Below, one piece after another: positions 42,902 through 52,103 of a stretch of DNA of 64,000 nt (the first letter of the stretch is position 1; each line of letters starts with the position of its first letter). The stretch comes from an uncultured Muribaculaceae bacterium (GTDB lineage: Bacteria > Bacteroidota > Bacteroidia > Bacteroidales > Muribaculaceae), in the NCBI GenBank assembly GCA_910589055.1, contig CAJURN010000008.1:37304-101303 (forward strand), read 5' to 3'. The notes below the pieces were generated by a model that did no database searches, was not told the DNA's origin, and saw nothing but the letters and a program-made list of their open reading frames with translations. The translations under genes and the position numbers were made by a program.

Positions 42902-44764
42902 TCAATCAAGTGTTGTAAACCTTACAGCAACTCCACCGCGGGGCTTGAGATCGAAATGGAGTTTATCCTTGGATGAAACTTTTTTGCGTTCGATTTTAAC
43001 GCGTGTGCGGGTTTTCACCTTTTCGTCGCCGTCGGTGTATATTTCAGCCATGTATTTGCGGCCCGGTGTGAGAAACGAAAGGTCCATTACTTCGGAAGAG
43101 CCTTCGTTTCCGGTCATCGCAGCCGCAAACCATACATCACCTTTGCGGCGTGCCATCACGATGTTCTTGCCGGGATAGCCTGCAAGGACGCGTGTGTCGT
43201 CGAATGTCGTCTCAAGGTCTTCAAACCATTTGATTTCAGGCTCTCCGCCATAAAGAGTGGGGTTGTCGTACCAGAAAATCGTCTGCAAGGGGCTGTAAAA
43301 CACCAGTGAGGCAGCCAATTGATGTGCGTGCGTGTTGCGGAGCCGCTTGTCGTAGTAGCAGATGGTGTAGTCGGCGGCGCCGTTGAGCATGCGTGTGAAG
43401 GGCAGCGTCACGTTGTGGGTCGCGTCGGGAAATTCCTCATTGCCGCAGATACCTTCCTGAGTCAGAAGGTTGGGGCAGGTACGTGAGAAACCTGACGGGC
43501 GGAATTCGTCGTGGATGTTCATGAGCAGATGATTGTCGGCAGCCTTGCGCACCATGTCGTGAAGCCATGTGGCCCAGCGGTGGGATGCGTATTGCACGAA
43601 TCCGGATTTCACACCGGCCACTCCCCATTTGTTCAGCAAGGGGAAAAGCTCGTCCATCTGCTTCATGAGCGCGTGTTGGTTGACGTAGAGCCACACGCCC
43701 ACGCCTTTCTCTTTTCCGTAGGCAATCACACGCGGCATGTCCACCTTGTCAACCACTTTGGTTGCGTCGCCGTCGTGGCTTGTGCAGGGCATATACCATT
43801 GCCAGTCGTAGAGCATGTAGGGAATATTGTGTTCGGCGCAGAAGTCGATTGTTTTGAGTCCCATTTCGGTGGAAATGGGCGAACGCATGATCTTTCCGGG
43901 ACGCACCCATGAGAAATCACCCGTAGCACGCGGATTGAGGTTTAGAACTATGTCGTTGTTCTCCAGAAGTTGCCCCGGTGTGTCGGCTGTCATGATTATT
44001 TTCCAGGGAGTTGCGTAGTAGGTGACAATATCCACCGGGGAGTACATCACCGAGCGCAGGGTGCCGGGACGGTCGCTGCGTGCCTGCAACTTGGTAAGGC
44101 ACCAGTCGTCAACGTCGGCATCAAGTATGGCCGCCCACTGTCCCGATGGAAGTTCGAGCGTGAGGGCGCGTTCGGCCGGACGCGTGATGCTGTCGACGGG
44201 TGTATAGTCGAAAGTAGCCTGTGCCCATTGCTCGCTCCAAGCCATTGTGCCTTCGGGGAAAGAGTAATCCGTAAGGTCATCCACGACCTTGTGGAATATT
44301 GCCGCCGGATGCTCGGGGAAGAAGTAACGGAAGGCCACGCCCTCGTCGTAGGCGCGCACTTCGATGTCAAGACGGTAGTTGCTTTTATCTTTGCGCGAGG
44401 TGTGCAGCGTGGCCGAGTTGAATCGGTCGCGCACGGTTGAGCGTTCGCCGTAGAGCGGATGCCAGATTGAATCCACCGGCGCATGGATGCTTACGGAATC
44501 CACCGTGAGAAGCTCCATCCACGAATCCGGCTGCGCGAGGTCGCGCTTGCCGAGAGCCATTTCCCACACGCGGTTGTCGATTTCAAGTCCGGCACGTGAC
44601 GGCAGGATAAAGTCTTTCCCGTCGCGTGTTATGGAGTAGGAAAGTTCGGCGCCGTCTTTGGCGAATACCACACGGTTTCGTCCGTCGGGCGATGTAAGAG
44701 TGAGGTCGGCGGCACTTGCTGAAATGGCAAGTCCTGTCGCGAGTATGGCTATGCTTGCTTTCAT
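42902..44764 (-). CDS. GH97-family glycoside hydrolase
   Basis: A 620-residue exported enzyme with the GH97 N-terminal beta-sandwich (LTLTSPDGRNRVVF), the barrel (YDWQWYMPCTSHDGDAT; GVGVWLYVNQHA; GVAGVKSGFVQ) and a C-terminal sandwich. Retaining GH97 alpha-galactosidases carry an Asp nucleophile in the AGVKxDF region; here that spot is Gly (KSGF, residues 386-389). Glu residues in IHDEFRPSG (E420) and QEGICGNEEF (E437, E443, E444) match the inverting, SusB-like set. This assignment rests on remembered family motifs. An exo-acting alpha-glycosidase on hexose branches is the likely role. Confidence 0.88.
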   Translation of the reverse strand: MKASIAILATGLAISASAADLTLTSPDGRNRVVFAKDGAELSYSITRDGKDFILPSRAGLEIDNRVWEMALGKRDLAQPDSWMELLTVDSVSIHAPVDSIWHPLYGERSTVRDRFNSATLHTSRKDKSNYRLDIEVRAYDEGVAFRYFFPEHPAAIFHKVVDDLTDYSFPEGTMAWSEQWAQATFDYTPVDSITRPAERALTLELPSGQWAAILDADVDDWCLTKLQARSDRPGTLRSVMYSPVDIVTYYATPWKIIMTADTPGQLLENNDIVLNLNPRATGDFSWVRPGKIMRSPISTEMGLKTIDFCAEHNIPYMLYDWQWYMPCTSHDGDATKVVDKVDMPRVIAYGKEKGVGVWLYVNQHALMKQMDELFPLLNKWGVAGVKSGFVQYASHRWATWLHDMVRKAADNHLLMNIHDEFRPSGFSRTCPNLLTQEGICGNEEFPDATHNVTLPFTRMLNGAADYTICYYDKRLRNTHAHQLAASLVFYSPLQTIFWYDNPTLYGGEPEIKWFEDLETTFDDTRVLAGYPGKNIVMARRKGDVWFAAAMTGNEGSSEVMDLSFLTPGRKYMAEIYTDGDEKVKTRTRVKIERKKVSSKDKLHFDLKPRGGVAVRFTTLD

Positions 44765-44766
44765 AA

Positions 44767-46707
44767 TCAGTTGGCAGTTGTTGAATCGTTAATATCCCAG
44801 TACACCACATATCGGCAGCGATGTGCGTCGTACAGAGGTATGAGTGTATGGCCTTCGGAAGATGTGAAGCGCAGGGTTCCGTCAAGGCGTGTTATCGTAT
44901 CGGAGGGCTTTCCGGCATTTATGCGCAAGGTAGTTGGCAGCGAAGCCGGAATCCGGTAATTGTAGGTGTAATAATCGTTTCTTACCGTAGGATCGGAGAA
45001 CGGAGCAGGAGCTTCGATGCCTTCGGTTCCCATGTCGCCTGCGAGCACGACAGGACCGTAGAGCACGGCGGCGCGCGCAGGATTATCGGGTGTCCTTTCC
45101 ATGTGCAGACTCATCGGATATGTCACCTCCACCGTGTCACCTTTGCGCCATTTGCGCTTCAGGGAGATATACGATGACGGTTTGGTCGAAGATGTATTTA
45201 CCTTTTTGCCGTTGATTCTGACAAGAGGCTTTCCGCTCCACGAGGGGTAACGGAGTTTGAGAGTAAGCTCCTTGCCTGAAGCCTCGTCAAGAGTGAATAC
45301 GGTCTTTTCGGATTCGGGGAAAGACGTTTCCTGACGCATCACGATGCCTTTGTCGCTCCAAGTGAGTACGGAGGGAATGAAGAGGTTGACGTACAATTCG
45401 GTGTCGTTGTGGTAGTAAATACCCTCGGCATATTTGGCGTGGCTTTCGAATCCGCTGCCCACGCAGCACCAGAAGGAGTGGCGGGGTGTGGAGTACACTT
45501 TGAACGCTCCGCTTTGCAGGGGCAGGAAGTAGCACACCATCCCTGATTCGGGATCCTGCTGGGCGAGGATGTGGTTGTAAAGGGCACGTTCGTAGTAATC
45601 GGCCACTTCCGCGGCGGCATCCCATGAGAACAGATGGCGCGACAGCTTGAGCATATTGTAGGTGCAGCAGGTTTCGCCTGTGTAGCCGTTGATATATTTG
45701 GAGAACCTGGATGTGTCGAAGAAGTGCTCTTTCTGGCTGCACGAGCCTGTGGCGAATGAATGATGCCCCGTCACTTCGTTCCAGAACAGGCGCGCTATGT
45801 CGCGGCTGTTTTCATCACCGGACAATTCATAATTTCTTGCCTCGGCAATGACCTTGGGAATGAACGTGTTGGTGTGTTTGGTGCCGAAGTCGGCGTTGCC
45901 TGCCGCAAGAGGGTCGATCACGTCGTTGTGATAGAAGTAACGCGCGAGTTCGGCAAATCTCTCGTCGCCGGTTACGGCATAGAGGTTGTAGAAGGCCTCA
46001 TTGACTCCCCCGAACTCGTTGCGGAGCATGAGCCGGCGGGTTTCTTCGGTCTGATTCATGAGTTTGCCGTAGGCCCAGAGTCCCATTTTCCGCGCTATCT
46101 CAAGGGCTTGGTCGTTGTTGCTGTAGAGATATTGGTCGATGAGTCCGGAAAAAATCTTGTGCAGGGTGTACCAGGGCGCCCACACGCTTTTGCCGCGGAG
46201 GTTTCGGTTGATGAGTTCTTCGGGAAATGCACTCAGATAGCCTGAGCCGAGAGCCTCCTGCACTTCGGCAAGTCTGGCCACAAGGCTGTCGGCTTTGTGC
46301 TTGAACACTTCCGCGCCTGTTGCTGCGTACATCAGGCCGTAGGCCGAGAGGACATGGCCTGTCGTATGGCCGCGCAAATCGCAGTCGAGCGATTCCCAGC
46401 CACCGAGTTTTGGCACGCTTTCGTAGCCGCCTTCCAGTCCGGCAAACACTCCGGCATTGTTGCGGAAGCTATGCAGGAGGTGGTTGACGGGAAGCGACAC
46501 AAGCCATGCCGAGTCGCGTTCGAGGTTGTCTCTCACTCGTCCGGGAAGGAGCCGCACGTCCTTGAGGTCGAAGCTCTCCACCTTGTGCGGAGCGGAGGTC
46601 TCCACCTTGATTTTTCCGTGGTGCTGCCCCGGATATACCGACTGGGCTTTGACTGAGAGGGGTATTGTGATGCAGGCGCAAGCCAGCAGAAATACGGGAA
46701 GTCTCAT
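44767..46707 (-). CDS. GH127/GH146-type beta-L-arabinofuranosidase
   Basis: A 646-residue exported protein of the former DUF1680 family. Its zinc-thiolate active site is visible: E345-T-C347-C348 in YTGETCCTYN and C414-C415 in FWCCVGSGFESHAKY. The catalytic Cys is the second of the later pair in characterised homologues. An alpha/alpha barrel (about 45-430) is followed by beta-sandwich domains. It removes beta-linked L-arabinofuranose, as found on arabinan and some arabinogalactan side chains. The ATG overlaps the stop of the heparinase-like gene as ATGA, and the GH97 gene starts 2 bp after its stop. Confidence 0.9.
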   Translation of the reverse strand: MRLPVFLLACACITIPLSVKAQSVYPGQHHGKIKVETSAPHKVESFDLKDVRLLPGRVRDNLERDSAWLVSLPVNHLLHSFRNNAGVFAGLEGGYESVPKLGGWESLDCDLRGHTTGHVLSAYGLMYAATGAEVFKHKADSLVARLAEVQEALGSGYLSAFPEELINRNLRGKSVWAPWYTLHKIFSGLIDQYLYSNNDQALEIARKMGLWAYGKLMNQTEETRRLMLRNEFGGVNEAFYNLYAVTGDERFAELARYFYHNDVIDPLAAGNADFGTKHTNTFIPKVIAEARNYELSGDENSRDIARLFWNEVTGHHSFATGSCSQKEHFFDTSRFSKYINGYTGETCCTYNMLKLSRHLFSWDAAAEVADYYERALYNHILAQQDPESGMVCYFLPLQSGAFKVYSTPRHSFWCCVGSGFESHAKYAEGIYYHNDTELYVNLFIPSVLTWSDKGIVMRQETSFPESEKTVFTLDEASGKELTLKLRYPSWSGKPLVRINGKKVNTSSTKPSSYISLKRKWRKGDTVEVTYPMSLHMERTPDNPARAAVLYGPVVLAGDMGTEGIEAPAPFSDPTVRNDYYTYNYRIPASLPTTLRINAGKPSDTITRLDGTLRFTSSEGHTLIPLYDAHRCRYVVYWDINDSTTAN

Positions 46708-48977
46708 TTGGGCGAAGTCTTTATTTTAAGGAGTGATTTTTCTTTTGTAGCTTTTGTCTTTGAGCCGTTGAGGGTGACTGCGGGAGCCGAGGATTTATAT
46801 TTGAAATTAAGTCGCGGCTGTCCGGCAACATTTAGGTCAAGGCGGCCGCCTGCTTCCTTGGCAATCACATTGAGTTTCGACAGCGAAGAGAAATACACAT
46901 CAGTTCCGCGGCGGAGCGAGCTGCCGTGACCTATGAAAACTTCCTTGGAATCGGCTGCTTTTGAGCCTTCGGGATAGCTCACGGCCAGCATGTAGGCGTC
47001 GGTGTTCCATCCGTCGGCCTCAATCCATGAATTGAGGTGCATCAGGCGTCCGTCGGCAAGCTGATTGATGTAGATGTCGGTCACTTTCCCCTTGTCGGTC
47101 ACGCGCAGGCCAATCCAGTCCTTGCCCTCGCGGCGTTCGATTTTCGGGAGTATTTTCTGATTCACGCTGTCTTTCAGGATTACAGCGGTTACGCCCTTGA
47201 CACGGTCGCATGTTCCGGGAAGATGGAACGACCAATATTCTTCTTTTCCGGAGAGATCTTCGGTCGGGCCTTCAATGGTTTCCCACCATAGATCTTCGGG
47301 ATAGTCGTGTACGAAATTACTGTATGCAAGGGGGCGCGGATACAGCGGACGCACGGCCACTGCGGAATTTTCGCCGTCGGAAACCTCGAGGTCGAAACCG
47401 CGCTTCACGGCTTTGCCTCCGGGATGCCACAGCCATTCAAATTCGCCCGGAGTGTGGCTTCCGAGGTCGTCGATGATATAGATTACATTGTCAATCCACA
47501 GGAAATGGCGGAAATTACGGTTTAGCAGGTGCGACATGGGGCCTGTTCCGTCTGCAAGGACATATTTGATGTTGCCGCCGTCGACAAGTCCGGATACGCT
47601 TCCGGGTAGCATCGTGCCGTGGTACTGCTGATGGCGAGGCTGACCCTCGCCGTTGAATTTCACTACATTATGTGCGTCGGTCTGGAAAAAGTAGTTGCGG
47701 TATTCGGGTTTTCCGTAGCTGCAGTTGCCTGCGTCTTTTATGATGTCGGTGCCTTTGTGGAAGAGGATGAATGAATTCGCGTCGGCGTGCGAGTGGTTCC
47801 ATGTCATGCCGGATTTTATGGCAAGCATGGTGGCGTCCTTGTCCCACGAGTCGCGCATTGTGGCCCATCCGAAGTCTTCCCACAGGTGCGAGGTCGGCAG
47901 GTCGGGAGTGGAGGGCGCTTTGGACAGGTCGGGAGTGTAGAGGAATCCCATAGGGAAGTGCATGGGGAAGCCTTCACGGTGCTGTCCGGGTGTCACTTGG
48001 GTTGTGTACCAAAGTGTCGCGGGGTCTTCCACGCCCATGTTGTAGGCAAGCAGCATGGAGCTTTCGCCGGTCACGTTCTTGTGGCTGTCGCCGAAGTTGA
48101 TGCTGTACAGTATACCGGTGCGTGGATAGGCTACATGGCTGAAAAACGACGGAAGCATGTCCATCTGAGGGATATCCTCAAGTTTCTCTCCGGGGTGGCT
48201 GTTGAGCCATGCCATGCGCATGAGCAGAGCCTCGGTTGTGCCGAAGCTGGCATAGTTGATGCTTTCGTACATTCCGCCGTCGCGGTCGAAAGTCTTGGGT
48301 TTGTGCTGGATTACGTCTCCTGCGAAGTCGAACCATTCGGGGAGTGCCTCGACAACCTCACGGGCACGCACGGCAGCTTCGGGGATTTCGTTTGAGATTG
48401 CAAGAGCGAGCAGGCCGCCCATCCCGGCGCAGGACGTCCACCAGTTGTGGCCCATGGAGTTGAGTGAGTGGATGCGGGTTGGCTCGCTCACCCAGTCGCC
48501 TGTCAGCGGCTCAACGGCAAGACGCCAAAGCCCCGTGGCGATTTCCTTGCGCTCGGCGGGAGTGAGGAAGCTGTACACGGCATCATAGGCCACTGCAAGT
48601 TGGAACGCTCGGTGAGCCATCTGCAGCTCGCTGCGCCACGCCGGATTGCGGGCAAGCATTTCGCGGTCGCCCCATGATTCGGTTTTTGCGGTCTTGAGCA
48701 GTACTTCGCGAATCTTCTCTGCATACTTGCGGTCGCCTGTAATCTGATAGGCCAGGGCGGGATATTCGAGTTTGCGCACGTCGCCCTTTTTGAGCTGTAT
48801 GTCGGCCTCGGCTTTGATTTTCTGCCATGCGGCCTCACGGGCGGTATCGGATTTGCATGATTTCACGGCTTTTTCCACGCGGTCGGGCGTGAAAAGCAGT
48901 GAGGGGTGTTTGATTCCGGAAGCCGCTGCCGCCGAGAGCGATATCAGCGCTGCCACTGCGATGCTTGCTATTCTCAT
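46704..48977 (-). CDS. Heparinase II/III-like polysaccharide lyase
   Basis: A 757-residue exported protein. After the signal peptide an alpha/alpha toroid of alginate-lyase/heparinase type spans about 25-370 (RIHSLNSMGHNWWTSCAGMGG; DRDGGMYESINYASFG), followed by a heparinase II/III beta-sheet domain from about 385 (TWNHSHADANSFILFHKGTDIIKDAGNCSYG). Asn-His-Tyr-type residues in those motifs match the lyase active site. It should cleave a uronic-acid polymer by beta-elimination, making the unsaturated ends GH88 needs. The exact PL family and substrate are not decided. Confidence 0.82.
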   Translation of the reverse strand: MRIASIAVAALISLSAAAASGIKHPSLLFTPDRVEKAVKSCKSDTAREAAWQKIKAEADIQLKKGDVRKLEYPALAYQITGDRKYAEKIREVLLKTAKTESWGDREMLARNPAWRSELQMAHRAFQLAVAYDAVYSFLTPAERKEIATGLWRLAVEPLTGDWVSEPTRIHSLNSMGHNWWTSCAGMGGLLALAISNEIPEAAVRAREVVEALPEWFDFAGDVIQHKPKTFDRDGGMYESINYASFGTTEALLMRMAWLNSHPGEKLEDIPQMDMLPSFFSHVAYPRTGILYSINFGDSHKNVTGESSMLLAYNMGVEDPATLWYTTQVTPGQHREGFPMHFPMGFLYTPDLSKAPSTPDLPTSHLWEDFGWATMRDSWDKDATMLAIKSGMTWNHSHADANSFILFHKGTDIIKDAGNCSYGKPEYRNYFFQTDAHNVVKFNGEGQPRHQQYHGTMLPGSVSGLVDGGNIKYVLADGTGPMSHLLNRNFRHFLWIDNVIYIIDDLGSHTPGEFEWLWHPGGKAVKRGFDLEVSDGENSAVAVRPLYPRPLAYSNFVHDYPEDLWWETIEGPTEDLSGKEEYWSFHLPGTCDRVKGVTAVILKDSVNQKILPKIERREGKDWIGLRVTDKGKVTDIYINQLADGRLMHLNSWIEADGWNTDAYMLAVSYPEGSKAADSKEVFIGHGSSLRRGTDVYFSSLSKLNVIAKEAGGRLDLNVAGQPRLNFKYKSSAPAVTLNGSKTKATKEKSLLKIKTSPK

Positions 48978-48998
48978 GGTGGATGTGATTTTTCGTGG

Positions 48999-50444
48999 TT
49001 ATTTGAATACTACGTTATGGACGTGTTCGCCGATGAAGAAGCGGCACATGTCGCCGGTCTTGTACCAGGCCGGCTTTCCGGGCATGTTGTCGCTTATGCG
49101 CTCGCCGTTTATCACGAGGTTCTCGAACGTGATACCCTCGACGGTGTGCTCGCTGTCGTACCCTGCGATAATCGAGAGTTCGGCACGGTGTCCGTTGTAG
49201 GTGATGTCTTTGAAAAGTATGTTGCGGATTGCACGACCCGGTGCAAGGCAATATTTCTTGTTGAAGAAGATGCGAATGTTGACGAGCTGTCCCTGACGGA
49301 AGTCCTCGACGCGTATGTTGTCGAATGTTACATTCTCAACCACGTTGTTGTCGCCGCAACTGATGCCGAAACATCCTTGGTAGTCAATCTGTTTCTCCTG
49401 CTGGTCGAGGATGTCGATGTTGCGGTACACGATGTTGCTTATTGTGTCGCAGCCCTCGGCGTTGCCATGCAGGCCTATCATGATGGGATGAGCCACGTCG
49501 GCCCAGAGTGTCGAGTTCTTCATCAGGATATTGCGGCAACCGCCGTTGAAGCCCTTGCGGGTGGCGTAGACGGTGGAACAGTCGTCGCTGTTGCGGCAGA
49601 AAACACTGTCGTAGGTCACATTGGACGAGGCGAACACGTTCATGCCGTCGCCCCAGCCGTAGCTGCTGATGGATTTTACATTGGTGATTGTGACGGAATC
49701 GCTTTCGCCCACGGGCACCTGTGTCACGATAACGCCTTCGATGTCGATGTTGCGCGAACGCTTGATGTAGATTCCTTCACCGCGTCCTTCGGGATGGATT
49801 TCGCCGCGGCCATAGATGCGTATGTCGCGGGCGCGGTCGGCAATGAGCTGTCCGGCCACGCGTGCGCCGCCGTCAACATACACGGTGGTGCCGGAAGGAA
49901 TACGGAGTGTGTCGCCGGGGAGCTTATGATAGCCGGGGGCGAAGTATATGAGGTTTTTCTGTTTTTTCAGGTTCCGGAGCGCTTTTGCCGACGGACGCCG
50001 ACTGTCGAGCGGATTGGCGAATAGCTGGAGGTTGTGGAAGATGTCGCCGTTGATTTCCACGGAGAGATTACGGGGCGAGTCGAGTGTGAAACGAAGCACG
50101 GAGTCGCCGCGGACGTAGGAGGGAGTGATGTCGTAGGAGAGGGGACGGATGCGTGCGGTGTCGATGGCCGCAGTGTGGGATGTCACTTCAATCTCGACCG
50201 GAGTGCCGTCGAAATCGAAGTAGGCCATGCTTGAGATTTCAACATGGTGTTTTGTTCCCCTCACTTCGTCTACTTTCACCGGATATACGGCCACGTTGTT
50301 CCATTCAGTGCCTGCCTGACGGACGCGGACGGTGTAGGCATCGGTGGTTTTCACGCCTTCGCCTGCGGGATAGGTGATGATGCGGGCCTGGGCGGATATG
50401 CCCAGAAGAGAGGTAAGAAGTAGTGCGGGGAATATTTTTTTCAT
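48999..50444 (-). CDS. GH28-like right-handed beta-helix enzyme
   Basis: From the ATG at 50444 the product has 481 residues with a signal peptide. An N-terminal beta-sandwich (about 20-130) leads into a parallel beta-helix with repeating GI/NI-x-I coils. Possible catalytic segments are GWGDGMNVF and NSDDCSTVYA (paired Asp as in GH28), then HPIMIGLHGN and VNIRIFF, loosely matching the NTDG, DD, GHG and RIK set. The motif fit is imperfect, so GH28 or another beta-helix hydrolase family is possible. The in-frame ATG at 50507 lacks a signal peptide and is not used. Confidence 0.68.
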   Translation of the reverse strand: MKKIFPALLLTSLLGISAQARIITYPAGEGVKTTDAYTVRVRQAGTEWNNVAVYPVKVDEVRGTKHHVEISSMAYFDFDGTPVEIEVTSHTAAIDTARIRPLSYDITPSYVRGDSVLRFTLDSPRNLSVEINGDIFHNLQLFANPLDSRRPSAKALRNLKKQKNLIYFAPGYHKLPGDTLRIPSGTTVYVDGGARVAGQLIADRARDIRIYGRGEIHPEGRGEGIYIKRSRNIDIEGVIVTQVPVGESDSVTITNVKSISSYGWGDGMNVFASSNVTYDSVFCRNSDDCSTVYATRKGFNGGCRNILMKNSTLWADVAHPIMIGLHGNAEGCDTISNIVYRNIDILDQQEKQIDYQGCFGISCGDNNVVENVTFDNIRVEDFRQGQLVNIRIFFNKKYCLAPGRAIRNILFKDITYNGHRAELSIIAGYDSEHTVEGITFENLVINGERISDNMPGKPAWYKTGDMCRFFIGEHVHNVVFK

Positions 50445-50520
50445 GATTGGATTATTTGGTAGGATTGATAAGGGGTACATTTGTCTCAGAACATGCGCAA
50501 TAGCCATTTGAGGACAAATC

Positions 50521-50625
50521 GGCGTCCTCCGGACGCCATCTTAACGGGTGTTATATACCGGGCACACCTCCGGCTGAAAGCCTGCGGTGTACCCGGTTAC
50601 TGAATAATCAGCGTCCTTCGGACGC
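50521..50625. repeat. Three-hairpin palindromic element (REP-like)
   Basis: Hairpin 1 is GGCGTCC-tcc-GGACGCC (50521-50537). Hairpin 2 is an 11-bp stem (50558-50568 with 50586-50596, one mismatch) with an inner ggct/agcc stem capped by gaa. Hairpin 3 is GCGTCC-ttc-GGACGC (50611-50625), almost the same as hairpin 1. The outer hairpins flank the middle one symmetrically. It lies between the alginate-lyase-family gene and the GH28-like gene in the same transcript. Confidence 0.7.
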
Positions 50626-50682
50626 GCGTTTGCGTTCACTGGTTTATTTGATTAATCATGTTCTGTAACACCAGCAGATTGA

Positions 50683-52077
50683 TTAGGGACGATGGTGCAT
50701 GAGAGTGGAGAAACCAAGCTGGTCGAAACCGCCGGAATTGCCGCCGTAGTGACCGCCGCCGCCGTCGGGACGGAAGTGTTCGGCCATTTCGGTAACATAT
50801 TTGCCGGGTACGTCATGGCTCTTGCAGTAGCCTGCCCAAATGTCCCAACCGGGACGTACAGTGCCGCGGCCTGCGCCCGAGATTGCGCTCATGGTGCCAC
50901 CGTTGTAGCTGTATTCGGTAAAGGGCATCGTGCGGTCGGAGTATTTGAAGGATGCGTCGCTAAGGCCGTCGGTGCTGTAATTTGTTCCGAGTTCGGGACG
51001 TACAAGGTTGTACTTGGCAACGTACTGTGCGAAAGCTATGGCGCGGCCGCCTTCAAAAGCGAAGAGGTCTTCGCCGCAGTTGAGAGCCATCTGGCAGAAT
51101 GTGCCGAGCATGATGGCGCAGAGGGTGTTGTGACCTTGGTCGCGGCCTGATTCATTGCCTTGGGCGAGCTTTTCGCCGGAGCCGCTGGGGTCGTCGAATA
51201 TCTCGATGATGCCTTTGCCCATGATACAGCCGGGGCCGCGTCCGCTCTTGAAGTGCTGGGTGGCTTCATTGATGATGTCCTGGTCGTCGGCGAGGATACC
51301 GATTGAAATCATGGCTGTCATGGAAGCGAGGTCCCAGTTCATCCACCAGTGGTCGGTGTCGTTCATCTTCAGGAACTTGGAGCAGAAGGGGTAGAAGTAG
51401 GTCACGAGCCAGTCTTTAACGGCGGTGAACTGTTCGCCCTGACCCCATCCGTTGTAGTCGCGGAGGAGTTCGGCGGCATTGGCTGCCTGATGGATCTGGA
51501 ACATGATGAGGTATTCGTTGGAGTCGATAACGTCGTCTTTCCACTTGTCGCGGCCAAGGAGGATACCTTGGTTCACGGCTGCCCAGTCCTCAAGAATCTT
51601 GCAGGCAGCGGCAGCGGCCTGACCGTCGCCGGAGAGCTGCCATTTGAGAGCGAGCTGGTAGGCTGCGGCGCAGTCGCGGAAGAAGTTGGTGTAGTTGTTG
51701 TGAATACCGGGATAATACTCGTCGCGCAGGCCTGCATCATCCCAGCGTCCGCCACCGTCGCCCCAGTTATTATTATCAAGACGGGCAAGGTACTTCACCG
51801 GAGAAGCGGTGTAGTTGTTGTTGCAGTAACCGCTGGTGAGGAGTTTCTGATAGCCTTCCGCCCAGGGGCTTTGGCCGAGGTGAGCTTTTGTGTATTCGAT
51901 GTCTTCGGCGCTGTGGAGCATGCAGGGGTGATTGAGCGTGTATGTCACCGTGGGATAGGTGGCTCCGGGCATGGGCCAGGAATCAATATCGGTGGTGCCG
52001 TGCTCTATCTCGCAACAGCTTGTGGCTGTTGCGAGCAGAGCGGCTGCCGACATGATGATAGAATATATCTTTTTCAT
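50683..52077 (-). CDS. Alginate-lyase-family lipoprotein (PL38-like)
   Basis: A 464-residue lipoprotein (lipobox ATSCC, about residue 21) with an alpha/alpha toroid of the alginate-lyase superfamily: NHPCMLHSAEDIEYTKAHLG at the start of the domain, FQIHQAANAAELLRDYNG, DHWWMNWDLASMTAMISIG and SGRDQGHNTLCAIMLGTFCQMA, where RDQGH is the usual active-site His region. It resembles lyases active on glucuronan-type polymers, but the family number is tentative. It follows the Ig-like surface lipoprotein by 26 bp and precedes the hairpin element. Confidence 0.75.
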   Translation of the reverse strand: MKKIYSIIMSAAALLATATSCCEIEHGTTDIDSWPMPGATYPTVTYTLNHPCMLHSAEDIEYTKAHLGQSPWAEGYQKLLTSGYCNNNYTASPVKYLARLDNNNWGDGGGRWDDAGLRDEYYPGIHNNYTNFFRDCAAAYQLALKWQLSGDGQAAAAACKILEDWAAVNQGILLGRDKWKDDVIDSNEYLIMFQIHQAANAAELLRDYNGWGQGEQFTAVKDWLVTYFYPFCSKFLKMNDTDHWWMNWDLASMTAMISIGILADDQDIINEATQHFKSGRGPGCIMGKGIIEIFDDPSGSGEKLAQGNESGRDQGHNTLCAIMLGTFCQMALNCGEDLFAFEGGRAIAFAQYVAKYNLVRPELGTNYSTDGLSDASFKYSDRTMPFTEYSYNGGTMSAISGAGRGTVRPGWDIWAGYCKSHDVPGKYVTEMAEHFRPDGGGGHYGGNSGGFDQLGFSTLMHHRP

Positions 52078-52103
52078 ATCTTTTTGGTCGGTTTATTGTT
52101 CAT

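Noticed and set aside
50521..50625. CRISPR array
   Set aside because: Only two similar short palindromes occur, spaced round a third hairpin, with no regular spacers and no cas genes.
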